Source: Rugosibacter sp. (GTDB taxonomy: Bacteria; Pseudomonadota; Gammaproteobacteria; Burkholderiales; Rhodocyclaceae). From it: a stretch of DNA of 64,000 nt. This document shows positions 7,308-16,316 of this stretch, in pieces; the first letter of the stretch is position 1; each line of letters opens with the position of its first letter. A model generated the notes under the pieces. It saw only the letters and a list, made by a program, of their open reading frames with translations, was not told the origin of the DNA and did not search any database. The DNA lies in the NCBI GenBank assembly GCA_030645365.1, contig JAUSMB010000047.1, forward strand, positions 1 through 64,000. The letters run 5' to 3'. The position numbers were made by a program, and so were the translations under genes.

Positions 7308-8840
7308 TCAGGCAACCGCGACAGGAATTTTGCCGATTTTCGCCTGCCACTCGCGCGGGCCGGTGGTGTGCACCGAGGTGCCAGATGAGTCCACGGCCAC
7401 GGTCACAGGCATATCTTTCACATCGAATTCGTAAATCGCTTCCATCCCCAGATCGGCGAAGCCCACGACCTTGGCCGACTTGATGGCTTTGGCGACCAGA
7501 TAGGCTGCGCCGCCCACGGCCATCAAGTAGGCGGACTTGTTGTCCTTGATCGCTTCAATCGCCACCGGGCCGCGTTCGGATTTGCCAATCATTGAGATCA
7601 GGCCGGTCTGTTCCAGCATCATGCGCGTGAATTTATCCATGCGCGTGGCGGTGGTGGGACCCGCCGGGCCGACGACTTCATCGCGCACGGGATCGACCGG
7701 GCCGACGTAATAAATCACGCGGTTGGTGAAGTCAACGGGGAGCTTTTCGCCTTTGGCCAGCATGTCCGCGATGCGTTTGTGCGCGGCATCCCGCCCGGTA
7801 AGCATCTTGCCGTTGAGGAGCAGTTTTTGTCCCGGTTTCCAGGCGGCAACTTGTTCTCGGGTGAGGGTGTCCAGATTGACTGCGGTGGCTGATTGGGTAT
7901 CCGGCGTCCAGGTCACTGCCGGCCAGTCGGCGAGTTTGGGTGGTTCGAGCCTGGCCGGGCCGGACCCATCCAGGTGAAAATGGATGTGGCGCGTGGCGGC
8001 GCAATTGGGGATCAGCGCGACGGGCAGGTTAGCGGCGTGCGTTGGGTAATCCAGAATTTTCACATCGAGCACGGTGGTGAGGCCGCCCAGCCCCTGCGCA
8101 CCGATGCCTAGCGCATTTACTTTTTCGTAAATTTCCAGCCGCAGCGTTTCAATGCGGGAGAGTTGGATACCACTGGCGGCACGCGCCTTCAGTTTATGGA
8201 TATTGCATGGCGCCATGATGGATTCCTTGGCCAGCAGCATGGCTTTTTCCGGTGTGCCGCCGATGCCGATACCCAGGATTCCCGGCGGGCACCAGCCTGC
8301 GCCCATGGTGGGAACGGTTTTGAGTATCCACTCGACCAGATCGTCCGACGGGTTCAACATTGCAAATTTGGTTTTCGCTTCCGAGCCGCCGCCCTTGGCG
8401 GCGCAAATGACTTCAACATGGTCGCCGGGCACGATTTCAAAATGTACCACGGCGGGGGTGTTGTCCTTGGTACTCTTACGTGCGCCAGCAGGGTCGGAAA
8501 GCACCGAGGCGCGTAGCGGATTATTAACGTCCAGATAAGCGCGGCGCACGCCTTCATCGACCATCTCTTGTAGTGAAAGCGTGGCTTGCCAGCGCACGTT
8601 CATGCCAACCTTGAGAAACACCAGCGCAATACCTGTGTCTTGGCAGATCGGGCGGTGGCCTTCGGCGGCCATGCGGCTGTTGGTCAGGATTTGCGCAATC
8701 GCGTCTTTCGCGGCGGGCGATTCTTCGCGCTCGTAGGCTTCGCCCAGCGCCTGGATAAAGTCGAGCGGGTGGTAATAACTGATGTACTGGAAGGCGTCGG
8801 CGACGGACTGGATGAAATCTTCTTGGCGGATGGGCTTCAT
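7308..8840 (-). CDS. fumA: class I (iron-sulfur) fumarate hydratase
   Basis: A 510-residue two-domain hydro-lyase that interconverts fumarate and malate in the TCA cycle using an oxygen-sensitive [4Fe-4S] cluster. Candidate cluster cysteines occur in ICQDTGIA, GAGWCPPGILGIGIGG and PNCAATRHIHFH. The C-terminal domain has VGPAGPTTATRMD and DLGMEAIYEFDVKDMPV, typical of the FumA/FumB family. Length is normal for a fused class I enzyme. It lies between a UPF0114 gene upstream and murI downstream, all on the minus strand. Confidence 0.92.
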   Translation of the reverse strand: MKPIRQEDFIQSVADAFQYISYYHPLDFIQALGEAYEREESPAAKDAIAQILTNSRMAAEGHRPICQDTGIALVFLKVGMNVRWQATLSLQEMVDEGVRRAYLDVNNPLRASVLSDPAGARKSTKDNTPAVVHFEIVPGDHVEVICAAKGGGSEAKTKFAMLNPSDDLVEWILKTVPTMGAGWCPPGILGIGIGGTPEKAMLLAKESIMAPCNIHKLKARAASGIQLSRIETLRLEIYEKVNALGIGAQGLGGLTTVLDVKILDYPTHAANLPVALIPNCAATRHIHFHLDGSGPARLEPPKLADWPAVTWTPDTQSATAVNLDTLTREQVAAWKPGQKLLLNGKMLTGRDAAHKRIADMLAKGEKLPVDFTNRVIYYVGPVDPVRDEVVGPAGPTTATRMDKFTRMMLEQTGLISMIGKSERGPVAIEAIKDNKSAYLMAVGGAAYLVAKAIKSAKVVGFADLGMEAIYEFDVKDMPVTVAVDSSGTSVHTTGPREWQAKIGKIPVAVA

Positions 8841-8865
8841 GGATATCTCGAAGATTGATAAATAA

Positions 8866-9390
8866 TTAATGTGGGTTTTTGCTTGTCTGCAAAGTCGTCG
8901 TCATGAGGCGGTCAGTCCAGGCAATGGCCAAGGCCGAGATCAGGAACGACAAATGAATCGCCACTTGCCAGAGGATGATTCGGTCAGCCAGATGTTCTGC
9001 ATTGATGAAAGTTTTCAGCAGGTGAATGGATGAAATGCCGATCAGCGCGGTAGCCAGCTTGACCTTGAGCACGCCGGCATTGACGTGCGAGAGCCATTCC
9101 GGCTGGTCGGGATTGCCTTCGAGGTCAAGCCGCGAGACAAAGGTTTCATAACCGCCGATGATGACCATGATCAAGAGGTTGGCGATCATCACCACATCAA
9201 TGAGTCCCAGCACAATGAGCATGACTTGTGCTTCGGTGAGATTACCGACTTGGGTAATCAATAGCGCCAACTCATGCATGAACTGATACACATACACGCC
9301 TTGCGCCACAATTAAACCAAGGTAAAGAGGGGCTTGCAGCCAACGGCTTGCAAAAATGAGTTTTTCCATCGGGTTGATGATGCGGTTCAT
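8866..9390 (-). CDS. UPF0114 (YqhA / TIGR00645) membrane protein
   Basis: A 174-residue inner-membrane protein with about four hydrophobic segments (residues 17-33, 56-80, 108-126 and 141-160). The opening MEKLIFASRWLQAPLYLGL and the stretch MIANLLIMVIIGGYETFVSRL are characteristic of the family. Function is unknown; it often sits near respiratory or carbon-metabolism genes. MNRIINP starts at 9390; the internal MEKLIF start is an alternative. It is 25 bp upstream of the fumarase start and probably co-transcribed with it. Confidence 0.85.
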   Translation of the reverse strand: MNRIINPMEKLIFASRWLQAPLYLGLIVAQGVYVYQFMHELALLITQVGNLTEAQVMLIVLGLIDVVMIANLLIMVIIGGYETFVSRLDLEGNPDQPEWLSHVNAGVLKVKLATALIGISSIHLLKTFINAEHLADRIILWQVAIHLSFLISALAIAWTDRLMTTTLQTSKNPH

Positions 9391-9505
9391 AGGTTTGGCA
9401 GGTGCGTTGTTCAGGGAAGGCGATATTATCGCAGAGGATGACTATTCTTCAGAATCAGGCGATAAAGCGGCGTGCATTTCTGATTGCAGCGCATCTAGCA
9501 TCATG

Positions 9506-9534
9506 CTGCATCTCAGGGTGGGTGACGCTAGAAT
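9506..9534 (+). promoter_or_regulatory. possible sigma70 promoter of acs
   Basis: CTGCAT (9506-9511), a 17-base spacer and TAGAAT (9529-9534) lie about 50 bp before the acs start. The same -10 word in the same context (CTAGAATAGCG) is found before rpsB. Confidence 0.4.
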
Positions 9535-9586
9535 AGCGCATCAGCGATGCATCATTATTATTAACTAATGACCAGAGGAGCCACAC

Positions 9587-11566
9587 ATGTCCGCAGACGT
9601 AACAAGCCATAGCGCGCCTATTTATCCACCGTCATCCGACGTGGTGAGCCAAGCCACTATTTCCGGTATGGCGGCTTATCAGGCTTTGTGCCGCGAAGCT
9701 GAACAGGATTACACCGGCTATTGGGCGCGTCTGGCTGTCGATCATGTGAGTTGGCAAAAGCCATTCACGCAAGTGCTGGATGAGTCCAATGCGCCGTTTT
9801 ACCAGTGGTTTGCCGATGGTCGGCTGAATGTCTCATACAACTGTCTGGATCGTCATGTGGCAGCAGGCCTGGGCGACAAAGTGGCGTTGATTTTTGAAGC
9901 GGATGATGGCCAGGTTACGCGGGTAACCTATCAGCAGTTGTTGCGCCGTGTGGCGCAATTTGCCAATGGGTTAAAGGCGCGTGGCATAAAAAAAGGTGAT
10001 CGCGTGCTGATCTATATGCCAATGTCAGTCGAAGGAATTATCGCCATGCAAGCCTGCGCACGCATCGGGGCAATTCATTCGGTGGTGTTTGGCGGCTTTT
10101 CGGCCAAGAGTGTGCACGAGCGAATTGTGGATGCCGGTGCCGTGGCGGTGATCACGGCCGATGAGCAGTGTCGCGGCGGCAAAACAATTCCGTTAAAACC
10201 TGCAGTGGATGAAGCCCTCGCTTTAGGTGGTTGTGAATCCATTCGCTTTGTCATTGTGTATCGTCGCACCGGCGGGGCATGCGCCATGACCGCCGGACGT
10301 GACGTGCCGTGGGATGACGCCATCGCCGGTCAACCAGACATCTGCGAGCCGGAGTGGGTTGATGCTGAACACCCGCTGTTTATTTTGTATACCTCTGGCT
10401 CTACCGGACAGCCCAAAGGGGTGCAACACAGCTCTGGTGGTTATTTGTTGCATGCCATCCTGACCACCAAGTGGACGTTTGATCTCAAGCCCAACGATGT
10501 ATTTTGGTGCACCGCTGACATCGGCTGGGTGACGGGGCATACGTATGTGGCGTATGGCCCGCTGGCCTGTGGTGGTACGCAAGTTGTTTTTGAAGGTGTG
10601 CCGATGTATCCAGATGCAGGGCGTTTCTGGCGCATGATTCAAGATCACAAGGTGAGCATTTTTTACACCGCGCCGACAGCGATCCGTTCGTTGATCAAGG
10701 CTGCCGAAACCACCGCTGGCGTTCATCCATCGAAGTACGATTTATCGTCGTTGCGTCTGTTGGGTTCAGTCGGCGAGCCGATCAATCCTGCGGCGTGGGA
10801 ATGGTATTACCAGAACATTGGCGGTAGCCGCTGCCCGATTGTGGATACCTTCTGGCAGACCGAAACCGGCGGCCACATGATTACCCCCTTGCCAGGTGTC
10901 ACGCCCCTGGTGCCGGGCTCTTGCACCTTGCCTTTCCCCGGCATTCAGGTGGCGATTGTGGATGAGTCTGGCCACGAACTGGAATGGGGCAAGGGCGGTC
11001 TTCTGGTGGTGACCAAGCCTTGGCCTTCGATGATCCGCACGATCTGGGGCGATCCGGAGCGGTTCAAGAAATCCTATTTTCCGCAGGATTTTCAAGGCAA
11101 GTTGTATCTTGCAGGCGACGGTGCGGTGCGGGACGCGGAAACCGGCTATTTCACGATCACGGGGCGCATTGACGATGTGCTCAATATCTCCGGGCATCGC
11201 ATGGGCACAATGGAAATTGAATCGGCGCTGGTATCCAACCCCTTGGTGGCTGAGGCTGCCGTGGTTGGGCGTCCAGACGATGTGACCGGTGAGGCGATTT
11301 GCGCTTTTGTAGTACTCAAACAAGCGCGGCCCAGCGCAGAAGACGCCAGGAAAATCGCTAATGATTTACGCAATTGGGTGGCCAAGGAAATTGGCCCGAT
11401 TGCCAAGCCGAAAGAAATCCGCTTTGGCGACAATCTGCCTAAAACCCGATCCGGAAAAATCATGCGCCGCCTGCTACGCAGTCTGGCCAAAGGCGAGGCC
11501 ATTACGCAAGACGTATCGACACTCGAAAACCCGCAGATTTTGGAGCAGTTAAGAGAGGCATCGTAA
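9587..11566 (+). CDS. acs: acetyl-CoA synthetase (acetate-CoA ligase, AMP-forming)
   Basis: A 659-residue ANL-family ligase that activates acetate through acetyl-AMP. Motifs in order: [11 protein letters not shown]; the P-loop [14 protein letters not shown] (about 267-280); [25 protein letters not shown], whose Trp sits at the acyl-pocket position that favours acetate; [13 protein letters not shown] (hinge); and [10 protein letters not shown] near the C-terminus carrying the catalytic, acetylatable Lys. AGAGGAG precedes ATG 9587. PrpE (propionyl-CoA synthetase) is the main alternative; length and active-site words favour Acs. It stands alone upstream of a nitroreductase gene. Confidence 0.9.
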   Translation: MSADVTSHSAPIYPPSSDVVSQATISGMAAYQALCREAEQDYTGYWARLAVDHVSWQKPFTQVLDESNAPFYQWFADGRLNVSYNCLDRHVAAGLGDKVALIFEADDGQVTRVTYQQLLRRVAQFANGLKARGIKKGDRVLIYMPMSVEGIIAMQACARIGAIHSVVFGGFSAKSVHERIVDAGAVAVITADEQCRGGKTIPLKPAVDEALALGGCESIRFVIVYRRTGGACAMTAGRDVPWDDAIAGQPDICEPEWVDAEHPLFILYTSGSTGQPKGVQHSSGGYLLHAILTTKWTFDLKPNDVFWCTADIGWVTGHTYVAYGPLACGGTQVVFEGVPMYPDAGRFWRMIQDHKVSIFYTAPTAIRSLIKAAETTAGVHPSKYDLSSLRLLGSVGEPINPAAWEWYYQNIGGSRCPIVDTFWQTETGGHMITPLPGVTPLVPGSCTLPFPGIQVAIVDESGHELEWGKGGLLVVTKPWPSMIRTIWGDPERFKKSYFPQDFQGKLYLAGDGAVRDAETGYFTITGRIDDVLNISGHRMGTMEIESALVSNPLVAEAAVVGRPDDVTGEAICAFVVLKQARPSAEDARKIANDLRNWVAKEIGPIAKPKEIRFGDNLPKTRSGKIMRRLLRSLAKGEAITQDVSTLENPQILEQLREAS

Positions 11567-11617
11567 AGCATCCCTATTGCCCATGTCGGCGATTTTTTAT
11601 TTCAAGAGAAACAACCA

Positions 11618-12328
11618 ATGATGACTGACCAAACTGTAATGGATGCCGCTGTTGTAAAAGCTGCAGTAGATGCTGTAATGACGGGCAGAACATCAGTCCG
11701 CGCTTTTTTGCCTGCCGCTGTGCCGCGCGAAACCATTGCCGATCTGTTGCAGGTGGCCGCGCGTGCGCCATCAGGCACGAACACGCAGCCCTGGCAAGTG
11801 CATGTGCTAACCGGCCAGATGCGCAACCGGCTGGTCGAGGAAGTCTGTTGCGCGTTTGATGCGAATGACACCAGCCATGAACCCGAGTATGACTATTACG
11901 CCAAGGATTTTTTTGACCCTTATCTCGCGCGGCGGCGCAAAGTGGGCTGGGATCTTTATGGCCTGCTGGGCATCAAAAAAGGAGAGGCGGAAAAAACCCG
12001 TGCCCAGCATCGCAAAAATTACACATTGTTTGACGCCCCGGTGGCTTTGATGTTCGTGATTGATCGTCGCCTGGCCATGGGCAGCTGGCTTGATTTTGGT
12101 ATGTTTTTGCAGAACGTCATGTTGGCTGCGTGTGCGCGCGGGCTGGATACCTGCCCGCAAGCAGCGTGGATTGATTATCATCGCATCATCGGCTCGCTGC
12201 TTAATCTGGGTGAGCACGATCAGCTAGTGTGTGGCATGGCACTGGGCTATGCCGATCCTTCCGCTATTGTTAATACGCTGGTGACCGAGCGCGCCGCGCT
12301 GGAGGAGTTCGTGCATTTTCATGACTGA
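11618..12328 (+). CDS. nitroreductase-family FMN oxidoreductase
   Basis: A 236-residue protein with the nitroreductase fold. FMN-binding words are RTSVRAFL near residue 26 and ARAPSGTNTQPWQVHV near 47-62. The C-terminal half has LMFVIDRRLAMGSWLDFGMFLQN and a glycine-containing AMALGYADPSAIVNT. Start choice: MMTDQTVMDAA from 11618 (ATG at 11621 is equally possible). Members reduce nitroaromatics, quinones or enones with NAD(P)H; the physiological substrate is unknown. Its stop overlaps the hslR start by eight bases, so the two are co-transcribed. Confidence 0.87.
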   Translation: MMTDQTVMDAAVVKAAVDAVMTGRTSVRAFLPAAVPRETIADLLQVAARAPSGTNTQPWQVHVLTGQMRNRLVEEVCCAFDANDTSHEPEYDYYAKDFFDPYLARRRKVGWDLYGLLGIKKGEAEKTRAQHRKNYTLFDAPVALMFVIDRRLAMGSWLDFGMFLQNVMLAACARGLDTCPQAAWIDYHRIIGSLLNLGEHDQLVCGMALGYADPSAIVNTLVTERAALEEFVHFHD

Positions 12329-12719
12329 AGACGCTGATCTTTCGCGGCAACGCATCGATAAATGGTTGTGGGCCGCGCGGTTTTTTAAAACGCGCCGCTT
12401 GGCAACCGAGGCCATCGATGCCGGGCGGATCAAACTCAATGGCCAGCCGGTGAAGCCCTCGCGCGAGGTCAAATGTGGTGATCTGGTGGAAATGAAGTTG
12501 GGTGACACACTTTGGATCGTATGCGTGCATGGCACCAATGCGCAGCGCCGTCCCGCGCCTGAAGCGCGCATGCTCTATGCAGAAACGCCTGAAAGCGTGG
12601 CGCATCGCGCCCAGCAGCGCGAAATGAAGCAAATGGCACCGACGCCTGGCGCGACGCTACGTGGACGTCCCACGAAAAAAGCAGGCCGATTGATCCGCAG
12701 TTTTAGTTTTAATGAATAA
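12321..12719 (+). CDS. hslR: S4-domain RNA-binding heat-shock protein 15
   Basis: A 132-residue protein with an S4 domain at 9-70 (RIDKWLWAARFFKTRRLATE ... INGQPVKPS-like) and a basic tail. In E. coli Hsp15 binds 50S subunits carrying stalled nascent chains. The start overlaps the nitroreductase end, and its stop overlaps the rmuC start (12712), giving a tight nitroreductase-hslR-rmuC unit. Confidence 0.88.
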   Translation: MTEDADLSRQRIDKWLWAARFFKTRRLATEAIDAGRIKLNGQPVKPSREVKCGDLVEMKLGDTLWIVCVHGTNAQRRPAPEARMLYAETPESVAHRAQQREMKQMAPTPGATLRGRPTKKAGRLIRSFSFNE

Positions 12720-14079
12720 CCTGATAAGCAGTCTCGGTGTATTGATCTTCGGGTTTTTGCTCGGCGGCGGGCTGCTGGGTTTTCTGCTGCTCGTGCGCGT
12801 GCGCGAAATAAAAACGCAGCTGGCGGCGCGTGAAGCCGAGCTTTCTTTATTGCGCGACGAAAAGTCGGCGCTGGCGATACGGCGTGCCGAGCTGGAAACT
12901 GCGTTACAAGCCGAGCGCAGCTTGTTCGCCGAACGGCAAGCCACGCTGGAAGCCGCGCGCGACAGTTTCGCCGACGCTTTCAAGGTGATTTCAGCGGATG
13001 CACTGGCCAAAAACAATCAGTCCTTCCTCGAACTCGCCCGCGCTACGCTGGAAGCGCAGCAAACTGCCGCATTGACCGCCTCGAAAACCGATCTGGACAA
13101 ACGCCAGCAAACCATTGCTGAAATGGTGGTGCCCGTCAAGGCGACGCTGGAAAAATTCGAGCAGCAAATCGGCAACATCGAAAAACAGCGTATCGACGCC
13201 TACGCCACGCTGACCGAACAAGTGCGCCAGATGTCCGAGGCGCAACTTGCGCTGCGCGCCGAAACCGGCAACCTGGTCAAAGCCCTGCGCGCGCCGCAAA
13301 CCCGCGGCCGCTGGGGCGAGCTGCAATTAAAGCGCGTAGTTGAAATGGCCGGCATGCTCGACCATTGTGACTTTTTCGAGCAGGAAAGCACTAATACCGA
13401 AGAAGGCCGCCTGCGCCCCGACCTCATCATCAAACTGCCCGGCGGCAAGAACATCGTTGTTGATGCCAAGGCACCGCTCGCCGCTTATCTCGAAGCGCTC
13501 GAAGCCACCGACGAGCATGAAAAGAAAAAGAAACTCGCCGACCATGCGCGGCAAGTGCGCGACCATCTGGTCAAACTCGGCCGCAAGGCCTATTGGGAAC
13601 AGTTCCAGCCGACGCCGGATTTTGTCGTGCTGTTTCTGCCCGGCGAAATGTTCTATTCCGCCGCCCTCGAAGCTGACCCTTCGTTGATCGAAGCCGGCGT
13701 CGATGCGCGTGTCATCCTCGCCACGCCGACTACGCTGATCGCGCTGTTGCGCGCCGTCGCCTACGGCTGGACGCAGCAGGCGCTGACCGAAAATGCCGAA
13801 CGCATCAGCGCGCTCGGCCGCGAGTTGTACGAGCGCATCGCCGTGCTCGGCGACCACTGGGCCAGTGTCGGCAAGAACCTGAATGATGCCGTATCCGCCT
13901 ACAACAAGTCGGTGGCCACGCTCGAATCGCGCGTGCTGGTCACCGCGCGAAAATTTCAAGAGCTCAAGGTCACGGGTGAAGACAAGGAAATCCGCGACCT
14001 TATTCCCATCGAAGCACAGTCGCGTGCGGTGCAGGCAATTGAGTTGCTGCCGAAAGACAAGGGTATCGCTGGGGATTAA
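12712..14079 (+). CDS. rmuC: DNA recombination protein RmuC
   Basis: A 455-residue protein with an N-terminal membrane anchor (about residues 4-27, rich in Gly/Leu/Phe), a long coiled coil to about 170, then the conserved RmuC nuclease-like domain (LRAPQTRGRWGELQLKRVVEMAGM; DAKAPLAAYLEA; DFVVLFLPGEMFYSAALEADP). RmuC limits inversions and other rearrangements between short repeats. A copy of the dispersed repeat (12860-12883) encodes EKSALAIRR in the coiled coil. The last 35 or so codons recur, diverged, at 15461-15570 beyond the fic gene. Confidence 0.92.
   Translation: MNNLISSLGVLIFGFLLGGGLLGFLLLVRVREIKTQLAAREAELSLLRDEKSALAIRRAELETALQAERSLFAERQATLEAARDSFADAFKVISADALAKNNQSFLELARATLEAQQTAALTASKTDLDKRQQTIAEMVVPVKATLEKFEQQIGNIEKQRIDAYATLTEQVRQMSEAQLALRAETGNLVKALRAPQTRGRWGELQLKRVVEMAGMLDHCDFFEQESTNTEEGRLRPDLIIKLPGGKNIVVDAKAPLAAYLEALEATDEHEKKKKLADHARQVRDHLVKLGRKAYWEQFQPTPDFVVLFLPGEMFYSAALEADPSLIEAGVDARVILATPTTLIALLRAVAYGWTQQALTENAERISALGRELYERIAVLGDHWASVGKNLNDAVSAYNKSVATLESRVLVTARKFQELKVTGEDKEIRDLIPIEAQSRAVQAIELLPKDKGIAGD
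12860..12883 (-). repeat. dispersed 24-bp repeat, copy 4 (inside rmuC)
   Basis: 23 of 24 bases match in reverse orientation; read in frame as KSALAIRR within the RmuC coiled coil. Confidence 0.8.
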
Positions 14080-14251
14080 GCGCTGCACTAGTCGTCAGGT
14101 TTTCAGGCCCAGAAAGCATTCGTCAGGATGGTCGAGAGGCGGGTCTATTCTGGCGGACATAAATCTGGACAAATAGTTTTTAATTATCCATATAACACTA
14201 TGAAAATAGTGGATAATCTGTGGAAGATTATTGGACATTTCTTTGGACAAA

Positions 14252-15460
14252 ATGTTAGCCAGTACGTTATCCAGCAGCCTGCCTGAAATATCCCGCCGGG
14301 TTGAAACCGACCGTTTCGGCCCGTTTGTCTTTCAACTGGGTTTCATAGTGGGCGACGTTACATTGGCCCTTCAACGGGTTGAAGATGCACACGAACGCTT
14401 CGTGGTTTCTCCGCTCTCCCAGGTGGCCAACAGGTTGGAGCAAGAGGTCGTGGTCAGCAGCGTGTTCGGCACCAACACCATCGAGGGAGGTACGCTGACC
14501 GAAGATGAAACCGCCAGCGCCCTGGTCAGCGATCCCGGCCAGGTGCAAGCCATCGAGCAGCGGCGCGTACTCAACATCAAGGCGGCCTACGACCTCTCCC
14601 AAGCCGTTGCCAAGTTGCCCGGCTGGTCATTGACGACACAATTCATCACCGATCTGCATCGCCTGATCACCCAGGAAATTCCCCATCCGGATAATCGCCC
14701 CGGCCTGATCCGCGACAACCCGAAAACACGCATCACCTATGTTGGCGACGCAGCACATGGCGGCCGTTACAAGCCGCCTCAATATGGCAAAGACATCGAG
14801 CGCCTGCTGGTAGCGTTGATTGCCTGGCACGATGATTTGGTGGCGGCAAATATCCCGGCTGCGATACGTGCGCCGCTGGTGCATCTTTATTTTGAGCAGA
14901 TTCACCCCTTCTGGGATGGCAATGGCCGCGTCGGCCGCGTGATCGAAGCCACGCTCCTGCAAGCCGCTGGCTACCGCTACGCGCCCTTTGCGCTGGCCCG
15001 TTATTACCTGACAAACATCGACACCTACTTCACGCTCTTCAACACCTGCCGCAAAGCCGCCGAAAAAAAGCAGTCTGCGCCCAACCAGGCCTTTGTCGAC
15101 TTCCATCTCGAAGGCATGCGCCTGACAATCAACAACCTGCAAGATCGCGTCAATCGCCTCGTCGCCATGCTGCTTTACGCGAGCACTATCCGCCGTGCCC
15201 TGGATGACAAACAAATCAACGCTCGGCAATACACCATCCTTTCCCAACTGCTCGATCGCGGGCGGCCACTATCCCTCGATGAAGTTCGGAAGTCACCTTG
15301 GTACGTTAGCTTGTACCTTAAGCTCAACGATAAAACGCGGAGCCGCGATCTGAATCGCTTGCGGGAAATGGAACTGGTCTTTCTTGATACAGACAATGCG
15401 CTTTGGCCGGGGTTTATTACGCCTAAAAATATCAAGCCGATGAGTAGGAAGGAGTCATGA
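14252..15460 (+). CDS. Fic-domain protein (class II, N-terminal inhibitory helix)
   Basis: A 402-residue protein with an N-terminal Fic/DOC-associated domain carrying the inhibitory motif TNTIEG (74-79, pattern [S/T]xxxE[G/N]), the full catalytic motif HPFWDGNGRVGR (218-229), and a C-terminal winged-helix-like region. Fic enzymes transfer AMP or other phosphate-containing groups to target hydroxyls; all active-site residues are present, so it is probably active but self-inhibited. ATG 14252 is chosen; a TTG at 14231 would add seven residues. It lies between rmuC and a duplicated rmuC tail, which marks it as an accessory insert. Confidence 0.88.
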   Translation: MLASTLSSSLPEISRRVETDRFGPFVFQLGFIVGDVTLALQRVEDAHERFVVSPLSQVANRLEQEVVVSSVFGTNTIEGGTLTEDETASALVSDPGQVQAIEQRRVLNIKAAYDLSQAVAKLPGWSLTTQFITDLHRLITQEIPHPDNRPGLIRDNPKTRITYVGDAAHGGRYKPPQYGKDIERLLVALIAWHDDLVAANIPAAIRAPLVHLYFEQIHPFWDGNGRVGRVIEATLLQAAGYRYAPFALARYYLTNIDTYFTLFNTCRKAAEKKQSAPNQAFVDFHLEGMRLTINNLQDRVNRLVAMLLYASTIRRALDDKQINARQYTILSQLLDRGRPLSLDEVRKSPWYVSLYLKLNDKTRSRDLNRLREMELVFLDTDNALWPGFITPKNIKPMSRKES

Positions 15461-15570
15461 GCATGGGTATCCTCCAACAATACAGTCGCTACGCTGGAGT
15501 CGCGCATGCTCGTCACCGCGTGCAAATTCTGCGACCTGAAAGTGACCGGTGAGGATAAAGCGATACGCTC
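15461..15570 (+). pseudogene. duplicated, diverged 3' end of rmuC
   Basis: Translation VATLESRMLVTACKFCDL and KVTGEDKAIR matches the RmuC C-terminal VATLESRVLVTARKFQEL and KVTGEDKEIR (nucleotides about 13912-14000) in the same frame, with silent and missense differences. Homology begins right after the fic stop codon and ends where the nuclease-domain sequence begins. The fic gene is therefore flanked by direct copies of the rmuC tail. Confidence 0.8.
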
Positions 15571-16129
15571 CGTGAAAACATCTGATTTGTCAGATAAGGA
15601 TTTACGTCTTACCTTGCTCGGTCATTTCAACAAGCCGATGGTGACTGACAAAGAGGAAGCAGAAATGCTGATTGACCAATGCGAGTCCGGGTTTGAGCGG
15701 GAAGTGTTTTCCATCCTTGCATCTCGTGGGTATCGCGTTATTCCACAAGTGAAGACTGGCGCTTACCGCATCGACATGGTCGTTGAGGGCGCAGGGGATA
15801 ACCGCTTGGCAATTGAGTTGGATGGCGACGAATACCACGGCCCAGACCGATGGCAGCATGATATGAACCGTCAGCGTGTCTTGGAACGAGCTGGCTGGGT
15901 ATTCTGGCGCTGCTTCGCTTCCACGTGGTCACTTCGTAAGGATGATGTTCTGCAAGAACTACTGGTGCGCCTTACGGCTATGGGAATTGAACCAATGGGA
16001 GCTATAGAGCATGCGCCAAGCTTGGTAGAAAAACGGACATGGAAGTTTACGACCGTGGAAGACGATGGACAGGTCGTTGATGAAACGCAAGCTGCGTTGG
16101 AACACGCAATTCAAGCGCAACGTAGTTAA
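15506..16129 (+). CDS. PD-(D/E)xK nuclease domain (MTES_1575/DUF559-like), probably a C-terminal remnant of a larger helicase-nuclease
   Basis: 207 residues. The first 21 are the duplicated RmuC tail; from about 23 on it resembles the REase_MTES_1575 domain that ends very large DUF4011/AAA helicase-like proteins. It has FEREVFSILASRGYRVIPQV (63-82), catalytic-type Asp90 (YRIDMVVE) and ExD at 104-106 (LAIELDGDEYHG), then LERAGWVFWRCFAST. No helicase motor is present, so it is either a free-standing nuclease or, more likely, a truncated remnant fused to rmuC DNA. No good ribosome site precedes ATG 15506, so expression is doubtful. Confidence 0.65.
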   Translation: MLVTACKFCDLKVTGEDKAIRSVKTSDLSDKDLRLTLLGHFNKPMVTDKEEAEMLIDQCESGFEREVFSILASRGYRVIPQVKTGAYRIDMVVEGAGDNRLAIELDGDEYHGPDRWQHDMNRQRVLERAGWVFWRCFASTWSLRKDDVLQELLVRLTAMGIEPMGAIEHAPSLVEKRTWKFTTVEDDGQVVDETQAALEHAIQAQRS

Positions 16130-16275
16130 GTGAAATACTCAGGCAAGCCAGCGATATAGAAAAAAGCCATCCTGCGAGAATGCGAGGCGGGAATATATGC
16201 GTAACGTAGGCGTCACGCCGCTGTCACCGTCTGGTTCTGCGAAACATACTTTTAAAAGCAAGCTAGGATCACCAA

Positions 16276-16299
16276 GCCGTCTCACCAACGCCAACTTTT
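16276..16299 (+). repeat. dispersed 24-bp repeat, copy 5 (before addB)
   Basis: 21 of 24 bases match; it ends 17 bp before the chosen addB start. Confidence 0.65.
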
Positions 16300-16316
16300 T
16301 AGAGGTTCTATTCGTA

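Noticed and set aside
7264..7350. A 29-residue extension of MurI
   Set aside because: It overlaps the fumarase end and is mostly repeat sequence; MIGVFDSG is the canonical start.
16197..16316. A 40-residue N-terminal extension of AddB from ATG 16197
   Set aside because: The extension is encoded through a dispersed-repeat copy, lacks family homology, and ATG 16317 begins the conserved protein.
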